Shown: piece after piece, positions 5,448-12,064 of the stretch | Position numbering within the stretch: position 1 is the first letter of the stretch | Layout: every line of letters starts with the position of its first letter | Assembly (NCBI GenBank): GCA_964586775.1 | Contig: CAZPJD010000170.1 | Location: forward strand, 1-13,172 | From: JADLEX01 sp964586775 | Lineage (GTDB): Bacteria > Lernaellota > Lernaellaia > JACKCT01 | Reading direction: 5' to 3' | Length of the DNA: 13,172 nucleotides | The notes under the pieces: model-generated | The model's database searches: none | Told to the model about the DNA's origin: nothing | Seen by the model: only the letters and a program-made list of their open reading frames with translations | Translations under genes and position numbers: made by a program

Positions 5448-7853
5448 GTGACAGGGAAATTCTTGAAATCGTTGAGAATTTGGTTTTGGCCGACCGCCCG
5501 GTACGCTTCGCTGATTTTCGTGCTCGCCATTGCTCACCTGGCCTGCTCCTACGAAGGTCCCAGCGACAAGACCGAATGGTCGGTTTGGAGCGGCGACGCC
5601 CCAAGACCCTCGCTGGATCTTATCGACGACGACGCCGAACTCGATGACGATTATTCGCAGGATGACGACCAAGATGACGACCAAGGTGACGACCAAGATG
5701 ACGACCTCGACGACGATTTGGACGACGACGCGGACGATGACGCATCCGATCCCGACCGCGACGGCGTCTCGACCAGCGAGGAAAACGCGGCCGGAACCGA
5801 TCCCCACGACCCCGCCAGCGCGCCGGCGTGGCACCCGGAATGGTCCGAGTCCCCCAGATTGATTCTGGATCGCGACGGGTGGGAGCGTGTGCGCGAGCGC
5901 TGGAACGACGCCGATGAGATCGCGACCACGCTGCGCGACCGCATTCGCGCAACGGCCGCCGCCGCGCCACAACCGTATCCGGCGGACCCCTACGAGCCGG
6001 CGGTGCTGGAGACCAACGCGCGTCTCGCCAAGGCCCGCGCTTTGGCGGCGTGGCTCGACGATGACCCTGTGCTCGCGATCGAGGCTGCCCGCATCTGCGC
6101 CGAGGCGTATTCGGACATGCGCGCGGTCGAGCTGATCGACTACGACAAGGGGACGATTCACGGCGGGCAGGCGCTCGCGACGCTCGCGCAAACGTGGGAT
6201 CTGATGGAGGGCTTCGGTCTCGCCTCGCCGACGTGGCGCGAACACTGCCGCGATGCAATCGCGCAAATCGCCGAGGACCTTTGGGACTACTACGTCGATT
6301 CCTGGCCGGTGGTCCTGCGTCTCACGCAGAACAACCACAACATCAAGCTCGCCTCGGGCTTCGGTATGGCGGGTTTTGTGCTGAACGACCGCCCCGAAGC
6401 CGCGCGGTACGTGAATCACGCGCTGACGCAGTCGACGTACTACCTCTTCGACCGGCAAAACTGCGACGGCGGCTGTCAGGCCGAGGGGCCGAACTACCTC
6501 GACTACACGCTGCTCACGTTCTGGCCGTTCGCAATCGCGTATCACAACTTCGCGGGCGGCGAGGCGTATCCGTATCACGAGACGTGCGCGACGCGGCTCG
6601 AGCACCTGTGCCGCGATGAAGTCCTCGACATCGCCGATCCGCTCGTCGATCCGCGCCTTGGCGAGATCGTGCGCTGGCGCGAACAGGTGACGATGCCGAC
6701 GGGGTGGGCCGCGCCATTTGACGACTCCAATCATTCGTGCGGCTACCACGGGCTCGCGGCCGCGTTGCTGGACGATCCGCACGCGGCGTATCTGTTCGAG
6801 GATTCGCCCGAATGCCGCCACGCGAGCGGCGGGCTCGAGGTCGAGTTGCTCGCCTTCGCGGAAGACCTGCCCGATCCCGCCGTGACGCTTCCCGAGTCGA
6901 TCGCGATGACCGAGGCGGGGCAGGCGGCGCTGCGTTCCGGTTGGGGGGCCGATGCCGATTTCGCCATGGTGCAGGGCGAGCACGGCGGCGCGCGGGTCCA
7001 CGGCTTCGGCCACGAGCAAGCCGACGCGACGAGCTTCATCTGGCACGCGCAGGGCGAGACCTTTGCGATGGATTCGGGCTACATCGGATTTCGCGACCGA
7101 GACCTGGTGGCGCACGCGGCGAATCACAACGTGATTCTGGTGGACGGCGCGGGCGCACCCGATGGCGTGCGCGGCGTGGGGGTGGACGTCGACGCGTTTT
7201 TGGACGGCTTTGACGACACGCCCGAGATCAAGCAGGTGCGCGCGCGCGCGCGGTATCGCGGGACGGATTTCGAGCGGCGCGTGGGGCTTGTTCCCGGGGC
7301 GTTTTTCTACGTGCTCGATCGCATCGCGTCGAGCTCGTCGCGGACCTTCACGTGGCTTTTTCACGCGAACGCCGGGCCGGAGACGGACGGCGTCTTCGAG
7401 GTCGCCGATCATGGCGCGCGCCTGATTCGCCCGCTGGCGACGATGGACGTGCACGTCGCGGCATCGCCGGTTTCACCGGTCCTGCAGGCGGCCGAGGCCG
7501 TTCACGGGTTCGGCCACGACGACATCGCGCACCACGCGGTGCTCGAGGCGATCTTGTCGGGCACTTCGCCGCTCATCGGCGTGGTGGGCGCGTATCGGCC
7601 CGCGGGCGGGGACGAGGCGCAGGTTTCGTCGCTCGACACCGATCCGAATCAGGTCGCGTTCGTGGTGCTCGCGGGCGGGGTGCGACACGTGCTGGGATTC
7701 GCCCGCGCGGGCGCGAACATCGACCTGCCCGCGAGCTTCACCGGCGCGGGGCACGTGACGAGCGACGCCGATGTGGTTTACGTGCGTTGGTCGGGCGGCG
7801 CGGATCCGGATGCGACGTGGCGCGACGGCGGGAGCTTTGTCGCGATCGACTAA
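5448..7853 (+). CDS. Secreted heparinase II/III-type polysaccharide lyase with Asp-rich linker
   Basis: With GTG 5448 as start the product is 801 residues; TTG 5463, preceded by AGGGA, is an equally good start. Residues 17-33 form an export signal ending ...LAIAHLAC, so C33 may be lipidated although the lipobox is imperfect. Residues 59-99 are an Asp-rich linker, and 99-123 (DPDRDGVSTSEENAAGTDP) form a TSP3-like calcium-binding motif. An alpha/alpha-toroid lyase domain follows (about 130-480), with NNHN (295-298) and GCQAEGPNYLDY (342-353). The beta-sheet heparinase II/III domain comes next, with HGFGHEQADATSFI (518-531), MDSGYIGF (541-548) and HNVILVDG (560-567). The family cleaves uronic-acid polysaccharides by beta-elimination; the substrate here is unknown. 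The stop overlaps the rfaE2 stop on the other strand. Confidence 0.88.
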   Translation: MTGKFLKSLRIWFWPTARYASLIFVLAIAHLACSYEGPSDKTEWSVWSGDAPRPSLDLIDDDAELDDDYSQDDDQDDDQGDDQDDDLDDDLDDDADDDASDPDRDGVSTSEENAAGTDPHDPASAPAWHPEWSESPRLILDRDGWERVRERWNDADEIATTLRDRIRATAAAAPQPYPADPYEPAVLETNARLAKARALAAWLDDDPVLAIEAARICAEAYSDMRAVELIDYDKGTIHGGQALATLAQTWDLMEGFGLASPTWREHCRDAIAQIAEDLWDYYVDSWPVVLRLTQNNHNIKLASGFGMAGFVLNDRPEAARYVNHALTQSTYYLFDRQNCDGGCQAEGPNYLDYTLLTFWPFAIAYHNFAGGEAYPYHETCATRLEHLCRDEVLDIADPLVDPRLGEIVRWREQVTMPTGWAAPFDDSNHSCGYHGLAAALLDDPHAAYLFEDSPECRHASGGLEVELLAFAEDLPDPAVTLPESIAMTEAGQAALRSGWGADADFAMVQGEHGGARVHGFGHEQADATSFIWHAQGETFAMDSGYIGFRDRDLVAHAANHNVILVDGAGAPDGVRGVGVDVDAFLDGFDDTPEIKQVRARARYRGTDFERRVGLVPGAFFYVLDRIASSSSRTFTWLFHANAGPETDGVFEVADHGARLIRPLATMDVHVAASPVSPVLQAAEAVHGFGHDDIAHHAVLEAILSGTSPLIGVVGAYRPAGGDEAQVSSLDTDPNQVAFVVLAGGVRHVLGFARAGANIDLPASFTGAGHVTSDADVVYVRWSGGADPDATWRDGGSFVAID
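5661..5744 (+). repeat. Seven 12-bp tandem units coding a DDDQ/DDDL-type acidic linker
   Basis: The first units are gatgacgaccaa twice, then ggtgacgaccaa and gatgacgacctc, followed by three more diverged units (gacgacgatttg, gacgacgacgcg, gacgatgacgca). All are in frame in the lyase gene and give four-residue DDDQ-like repeats between the membrane anchor and the TSP3-like motif. Identical first copies suggest recent slippage growth. Confidence 0.85.
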
Positions 7854-8347
7854 CGATCCGCGTCCAAGACCTTCGCGATGATGTTGGTGGTGGAGCGCCC
7901 CTCGACCGGCGGAACGCGCTCGACGCGTCCGCCCGCGGCCTCGACGGTGTCGCGACCCACGATGGCGTCTACGGCCCAGTCGCCGCCTTTCACGAGCACG
8001 TCGGGAACGACGGCGCGGATGAGATCCCCGGGGTCCGGCTCCGCGAAGAGCACCACGTAATCCACGCACGCCAGCGAGGCCAGCACCTCGGCGCGTTCGT
8101 ATTCGGGCACGATCGGCCGGCCCGGCCCCTTGAGCCCGCGCACCCCCGCGTCGGCGTTGATGGCGACCACGAGCGCGTCGGCGCACGACCGCGCGAATTC
8201 GAGCGTGCGAATGTGCCCCGAGTGGAGCAGGTCGAAGCAGCCGTTGGTGAACGCGAGTCGCTTGCCTTCGGCACGCAGCCGCGCGCGAACGCCAACGAGT
8301 TGCTCGCGGTCGAGGATCTTGGAATCGGTGGATCGCGGTGCGGACAT
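7850..8347 (-). CDS. rfaE2: D-glycero-beta-D-manno-heptose 1-phosphate adenylyltransferase (stand-alone RfaE2/HldE C-domain)
   Basis: The 165-residue cytidylyltransferase-like enzyme transfers AMP from ATP to heptose 1-phosphate, making ADP-heptose for the LPS inner core. It shows FTNGCFDLLHSGH (33-45) with the nucleotide-binding HxGH (H42, H45), VKGGDW (119-124) and RSTTNII (151-157), the signature STTxxI loop. In E. coli this domain is fused to the heptose kinase; here it is alone, as in many other lineages, and the kinase is not in the window. The ATG at 8347 lies 13 nt after the OmpA-like gene's stop, with only a weak ribosome site, so it probably depends on transcription and coupling from that operon. 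Its TAG overlaps the lyase TAA tail to tail. Confidence 0.92.
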   Translation of the reverse strand: MSAPRSTDSKILDREQLVGVRARLRAEGKRLAFTNGCFDLLHSGHIRTLEFARSCADALVVAINADAGVRGLKGPGRPIVPEYERAEVLASLACVDYVVLFAEPDPGDLIRAVVPDVLVKGGDWAVDAIVGRDTVEAAGGRVERVPPVEGRSTTNIIAKVLDADR

Positions 8348-8360
8348 GCGGCGTCGGGTC

Positions 8361-9404
8361 TCACTGCGTCTGAAAGATGGCGAAGATGATGCGGCGATTT
8401 TCGGATGGCGGCGCGCCCTCGATCGGCCGATCGCCGCCGAACCCGATGGCGATGACGCGACCCGCGTCGATGCCCGCGTCGATAAGCGCCCGCGCGACGG
8501 CGTCGGCCTGCGACTGCGTGAGCTGCCGGTCGCGGTCGGTGCTGCCCGAGGGCTCGACGTGGGCCTCGACACGCACGCCCAGCTCCGGATTCGCGACGAG
8601 CTGAACCGCAAAGTCCTGGATGGCTATTCGGTCGGCGGTGGAGAGCTTGTTCGATTTCGGCGCGAAATGGATTTCGGGCGGGACGAGGATCTTGAAGATG
8701 CGCGGCTGGATGTCCGGGCAGCCGTCGTCGTCGAGGAACCCGTTGGGGGTTTCCGCGCCGCTCGGGCATTTGTCCACCGCGTCGGGGAAGCCGTCGCCGT
8801 CGTTATCGGGGTCGGGGCAGCCGTCGTTGTCCCGCCAGCCGTCGAGGTCCTCTTTTTGGCCGGGGCACTCGTCGAGGGCGTCGGGGACGCCGTCCTGGTC
8901 GTTGTCCAAATCGGGGCAGCCGTCGCGGTCGTTGTGGCCGTCGGCGTCTTCGGCGCTGTCGGGGCAGCCGTCTTCCTTGTCGAGCAACCCGTCGCCGTCG
9001 TTGTCGTAGTCGGGCACGCCGTCGGTGTCGTCCCAGCCGTCGTAGTCCTCGGCCCGATACGGATCGCCGTCGTCGGGATCGAGAATCCGGTCGCCGTCGA
9101 GATCGCTCCTACAATCGGCGCTGCCCTCGATCGCGGCGGTGGAGTTTTGCCTCGAGCGGGCCAGATGCTCCTCGGCAACGCCGGTCTGGCCGCGGGCCGC
9201 TTCGTCGCGCGCGAAGTCGAGATACGCCTCGGCCGACGCGAACTCGCGCGGCGCGCACCACTGGGCCCCGCGCTCGCGGGCGAGATCCACCCGGTCCTTC
9301 GCCGCGTTCAGCTCGGGTCCCATGTTCTTGCCGCAGGCCATCGCGAGAAACGTCAGCAGCACGCACGCGGGCATCGAACGCGAGAATCGACCGATCGCGC
9401 TCAT
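8361..9404 (-). CDS. Outer-membrane lipoprotein: DUF4398-like hairpin, TSP3 calcium repeats, OmpA C-terminal domain
   Basis: The start at ATG 9404 overlaps the previous stop as ATGA and places a signal peptide first (MPACVLLTFLAMAC, Cys24, imperfect lipobox), giving 347 residues. Residues 28-90 form a helical hairpin (EFASAEAYLDFARDEAARG) like the neighbouring lipoprotein. Residues 101-231 are a run of TSP3-type repeats (DxDxDGxxDxxDxCP, for example DNDGDGLLDKEDGCPD), expected to bind calcium in a rigid rod. Residues 236-347 form an OmpA-like domain ending in ENRRIIF. Family members usually hold peptidoglycan. Here, however, the two diaminopimelate-contacting positions look altered: Glu284 in AHVE where GHTD is usual, and Gln299 in LTQSQA where LSxxRA is usual. 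It is the second gene of a three-gene envelope operon. Confidence 0.88.
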   Translation of the reverse strand: MSAIGRFSRSMPACVLLTFLAMACGKNMGPELNAAKDRVDLARERGAQWCAPREFASAEAYLDFARDEAARGQTGVAEEHLARSRQNSTAAIEGSADCRSDLDGDRILDPDDGDPYRAEDYDGWDDTDGVPDYDNDGDGLLDKEDGCPDSAEDADGHNDRDGCPDLDNDQDGVPDALDECPGQKEDLDGWRDNDGCPDPDNDGDGFPDAVDKCPSGAETPNGFLDDDGCPDIQPRIFKILVPPEIHFAPKSNKLSTADRIAIQDFAVQLVANPELGVRVEAHVEPSGSTDRDRQLTQSQADAVARALIDAGIDAGRVIAIGFGGDRPIEGAPPSENRRIIFAIFQTQ

Positions 9405-9715
9405 CGCAGCTCGATCTTTCGGAATTTCTTGGCGTTTTTGTACGCCTGTTCGGCGAATTCGTGGGCCCGGGCGAGATAGCGGTCGCCGAGCGCGGCGCGA
9501 CCCGCCTGGTACTCGCGGTCGGCCTGCGCCAGATAGAGCTCCGCGGCGAAATACTCGTAGGGCGACTTTTCCTGCGCCCCCGAATATTTGGCCGAGGCGA
9601 AGAGCGAGCGGGTTTCGTCGATGGTGACCGGGCTTCGACCGGGGACAACGGCGCACCCGGCGCTCGCGAGTGCCACGAGGGCGAAGAGCACCGCGCGCCA
9701 TCGCGCCTTCCGCAT
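9401..9715 (-). CDS. Small lipoprotein with DUF4398-like helical hairpin
   Basis: The 104-residue product starts MRKARWRAVLFALVALASAGC, a signal peptide ending at a probable lipidated Cys21. Residues 52-95 are a helical hairpin (YEYFAAELYLAQADREYQAG, then LGDRYLARAHEFAEQAYKNA), typical of DUF4398 proteins, which are often fused to or encoded beside OmpA domains. I chose ATG 9715 because the predicted transcription start is near 9739 and GGATGGA lies before it; ATG 9727 (four extra residues) is possible. A much longer open frame upstream lacks coding character. The stop overlaps the next gene's ATG. The function is unknown; an envelope scaffold with its OmpA partner is inferred. Confidence 0.82.
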   Translation of the reverse strand: MRKARWRAVLFALVALASAGCAVVPGRSPVTIDETRSLFASAKYSGAQEKSPYEYFAAELYLAQADREYQAGRAALGDRYLARAHEFAEQAYKNAKKFRKIELR

Positions 9716-9745
9716 CGGTGGGTCCATCCGGGGAATCACGCGCAA

Positions 9746-9775
9746 GTGGTAGCACGCCCGCGTCTCGGGCGTCAA
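9746..9775 (-). promoter_or_regulatory. Promoter of the lipoprotein-OmpA-rfaE2 operon
   Basis: On the minus strand TTGACG (9775-9770) is followed after 18 nt by TACCAC (9751-9746), which is preceded by TGC and so forms an extended -10. The spacer contains an inverted repeat GCCCG-CGTCT-CGGGC (9756-9770) that could be an operator. The predicted start near 9739 gives a leader of about 24 nt to ATG 9715. Confidence 0.5.
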
Positions 9776-9843
9776 TTTCGGACTGAGAAGCCGGGTTTCC
9801 TTACGAGCGCGAGGACATGGGCGGGTCGTAGTTGAGTCGTCAG

Positions 9844-9859
9844 GGCGGCTAGTCCCGCC
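9844..9859 (-). other. Small stem-loop after the DUF262/HNH gene
   Basis: GGCGG (9844-9848) pairs with CCGCC (9855-9859) around a 6-nt loop, 15 nt past the stop of the upstream minus-strand gene. No U-tract follows, so it is at best a weak or Rho-assisted transcript end. Confidence 0.3.
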
Positions 9860-9873
9860 ACCTTTCGAGTTCC

Positions 9874-11670
9874 TCACAACCCTTGAAAGTACGTCTGGAT
9901 TTTCCGGGCCATCAAACCCCGTCGCTGTTCGAGGAAAACGTCGTAGGGCGGGATAACGCCGTCCAGTAGTGACTCCGGGAGACAACTCGCCCGCAAGTTC
10001 GCTCGCATCTCCGGCTCGTCGCTGATCCCCCCGTACCGTCTGGCACCGGCGCGGCACTGTTCGGCGAGTCGGGCGAAGTAGACCTCCGGGGCGTCGTCGC
10101 CGATGGCGATGTTGATCTCGCTCTGGGCGAGTACGAAATTGGCGATCTGGTTGTATCGCCCGCGCGGCAGACCCTGCTTCTTCAGGTGATTTCGCGGGTA
10201 GACGTGGTGGACGTCGCACCGGTTGAGCAGGAGGTCACGCACCGTGATGTCCCGCGACAGGAATCCTTTGTCGCCCAGCCTTGCCTGCGCGGCTTGGTAG
10301 ACGCGGAAGTACGGACTGAGCGATGAGGATGTGTCCATCTCCTGCGGAAGGAGCGCAGCCCAGAAGCTATCCGGTAGTTCGGCTTCGACGACGGCGTCGG
10401 TGTAGGCGGCAAGACCGCGCGCCTCGATCTGTCTTATATCGAAGTCGAAGGCGGTCTCGGGGCTCCCGGTGTAGCGGCCTCGCAACACGGACATCACGTA
10501 CCAGCGCCGCACTAGCCTCTCCAGATCAGCGGCGTTCATTCCTTCCGCGCGTCCCCGAAGGTAGAGAATGTAGGCGAAATTGATCGCATTCTGGCCGTAG
10601 ATGAGGTCACGCGTGATGAAGCCCGCCGAGCGGAGGATCATGGTGAAGCGGTCGAAGTGCGTCTTGTTGATGAAATCGAGAACGCCCTGCTTGAGCCGCG
10701 CGAAGGACGCCTCCGTGATCGACTCTTCGTACTGCTTGCTTTCGAAGTTGCGCCCAGACAGCAGCGCCACCAGGTCCTGGAGCTTGCCGCGCCTGAACTG
10801 CGACGTGAATGCGACGCGAAGCATGTCCGTATAAGAGGGGTCATAGATGTCGTCATTCACGTCCTTGAGCCACTGCATCTTGGGGAAAAACTCGGACGTC
10901 GCAAAGGCGGGGTCGCCCTTCTCGATACGAGCGACGAAGTCGGGCGAGACGGCCGCGTGGCAGAAGTAGTCGATTGCCTTGCGAAGGAGATGCCCGCCGT
11001 GAGTGTCGTTGGTGGAGATCTTCGACATCGCGAAGTCGGCTTGAGACAGCGTCGCACCGGCGGAGTTCACGCGGATGAAGATCTCGGTCACCGTCTCAAT
11101 GTCCAAGTCTTCGGCGAGGTCGATCACACCGACATGGTTGTAGATGATCTTGCGAGTCCGCTCCAGAACCCGCGAGATCTTGTGCCGGTCGGCGGACGGG
11201 TTCTTCTCTGCGTAGGAGTCCGTCAACTCCGTCAGGCTTGCGTCCGGAGAAAACACGTCGGCCACGTCGGGGATCCATGCCGCGTCCTTGCGGATCGCCG
11301 GGTTCGCGACCTCGAACCGTTCTTCCTGCGGGTGGAAGGCGATGCGGATGCGGACGGTCTCATAGTCCTTCGTCAGCACCTCGCGACCCAGCAGCGCCGC
11401 CATGAGGGCCGTCACGCGCTGCTGTCCGTCAATCAGGATGCGCTTGCCCGCCGAGTGCGAGCCGTCCTTCAAACGCACAGTGGGATTGCGCCACGCGATC
11501 AGGTAGCCAACGGGGTAACCCTGGTAGAGAGAGTCGAGCAGGTTGCGGACCTTCGTGGCTTCCCAGACGAAAGGCCGCTGGATCTCCGGAATGGCGATCT
11601 CGCCGGATTTCACCCAAGTGAGCAGGGTTTCGATCGGGTGCGGTGTCACCGAATATCGTTGGGTCGCCAT
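9874..11670 (-). CDS. GmrSD-like DUF262 + HNH (DUF1524-type) nuclease, candidate defence protein
   Basis: The start ATG 11670 has AAGGA 8 nt upstream and begins MATQRYSVTPHPIETLLTWV; the product is 598 residues. The N-terminal DUF262 (GmrS-like, ParB-fold nucleotide-binding) domain has IPEIQRPFVW (27-36), ILIDGQQRVTALMAALLG (78-95, the DGQQR motif) and FIRVNSAGATLSQADFAMSK (198-217). The C-terminal HNH-type nuclease domain has CDVHHVYPRNHLKK (485-498) and then IANFVLAQSEINIAIGDDAP (509-528), with Asn511 and Asn520. GmrSD enzymes cut DNA carrying modified bases, as in some phages, using nucleotide hydrolysis; relatives include BrxU and SspE. The target here cannot be told from sequence. No methyltransferase or partner gene adjoins it. 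Its base usage looks less GC-skewed than its neighbours, consistent with acquisition, but I have not measured this. Confidence 0.85.
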   Translation of the reverse strand: MATQRYSVTPHPIETLLTWVKSGEIAIPEIQRPFVWEATKVRNLLDSLYQGYPVGYLIAWRNPTVRLKDGSHSAGKRILIDGQQRVTALMAALLGREVLTKDYETVRIRIAFHPQEERFEVANPAIRKDAAWIPDVADVFSPDASLTELTDSYAEKNPSADRHKISRVLERTRKIIYNHVGVIDLAEDLDIETVTEIFIRVNSAGATLSQADFAMSKISTNDTHGGHLLRKAIDYFCHAAVSPDFVARIEKGDPAFATSEFFPKMQWLKDVNDDIYDPSYTDMLRVAFTSQFRRGKLQDLVALLSGRNFESKQYEESITEASFARLKQGVLDFINKTHFDRFTMILRSAGFITRDLIYGQNAINFAYILYLRGRAEGMNAADLERLVRRWYVMSVLRGRYTGSPETAFDFDIRQIEARGLAAYTDAVVEAELPDSFWAALLPQEMDTSSSLSPYFRVYQAAQARLGDKGFLSRDITVRDLLLNRCDVHHVYPRNHLKKQGLPRGRYNQIANFVLAQSEINIAIGDDAPEVYFARLAEQCRAGARRYGGISDEPEMRANLRASCLPESLLDGVIPPYDVFLEQRRGLMARKIQTYFQGL

Positions 11671-11985
11671 GCGGTCCATCCTTGCCAAGCGCGATCTTTG
11701 TCTACGTGATGGTCGAATGACCAAGCGCGCCCCACTTTCTACGCGGAAAGGGGGACGGCAGTTCAGTGAAACATGGCTACTCTCCAACCTCTTTGCGGTC
11801 AAGCGCGGTAACCGTGTTGAGGGCGGTCGACCCTATCCATGGCAATTTGCCGCTAGAACGTTGCGGGAGGCTATTGACGGATGGGCGGCGTCCATGAGCA
11901 TCATCGTCGAGACTCGCCGCCGCTTGTTCCGGGTCACCGGAGAAACCACCGGCCAACCGACCTTGGGAAGGGGGGCGAAACGCGA
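11671..11985. other. Intergenic region upstream of the DUF262/HNH gene, no supported gene
   Basis: Together with the pcnB leader this makes about 390 bases without a convincing gene. A plus-strand open frame runs through it to 11989 and reads into the 5' end of the nuclease gene in antisense, but it matches nothing I recognise. An imperfectly placed palindrome TGGTC-GAAT-GACCA (11710-11723) lies 40 nt before the nuclease start and could be an operator. I see no clear -35/-10 pair for the nuclease gene, no tRNA, and no terminal inverted repeats of an insertion sequence. The mixed, less GC-rich sequence may be the edge of inserted DNA. Confidence 0.5.
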
Positions 11986-12014
11986 TTGAACCCCGCATCC
12001 CACGATGCTATAAG
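11986..12014 (+). promoter_or_regulatory. Sigma70-type promoter of pcnB
   Basis: TTGAAC (11986-11991), a 17-nt spacer and TATAAG (12009-12014) make the best sigma70 match of the window, with five of six positions at the -10. The predicted start is near 12021, 44 nt before the proposed TTG start codon. Confidence 0.7.
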
Positions 12015-12021
12015 CACGGCG

Positions 12022-12050
12022 ATTGTCGGCGGCCGATTCGCCGACCGAAT
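12022..12050 (+). other. 5' leader stem-loop of pcnB
   Basis: GTCGGCG (12025-12031) and CGCCGAC (12039-12045) form a perfect 7-bp stem with a 7-nt loop. It extends by ATT/AAT (12022-12024, 12048-12050) past a CG bulge. It lies at the very 5' end of the predicted transcript and ends directly before the GGGATGTGAG ribosome-site region. It may stabilise the mRNA or control translation; no U-run follows. Confidence 0.5.
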
Positions 12051-12064
12051 TGGGATGTGAGTTC

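Noticed and set aside
5331..7454. Minus-strand open frame of 707 codons opposite the lyase
   Set aside because: It reads through the divergent promoter region and is an antisense artefact of the lyase gene's codon bias; no motif is recognisable.
8690..9090. CRISPR-like or satellite repeat because of recurring ccgtcg units
   Set aside because: The recurrence is the coding pattern of Asp/Gly-rich TSP3 repeats in the OmpA-like protein; spacing and sequence vary and no spacers exist.
11543..11989. Plus-strand 148-codon open frame upstream of pcnB
   Set aside because: Nearly a third is antisense to the nuclease gene, there is no ribosome site or known family, and it runs into the pcnB promoter; kept only as a possible remnant.
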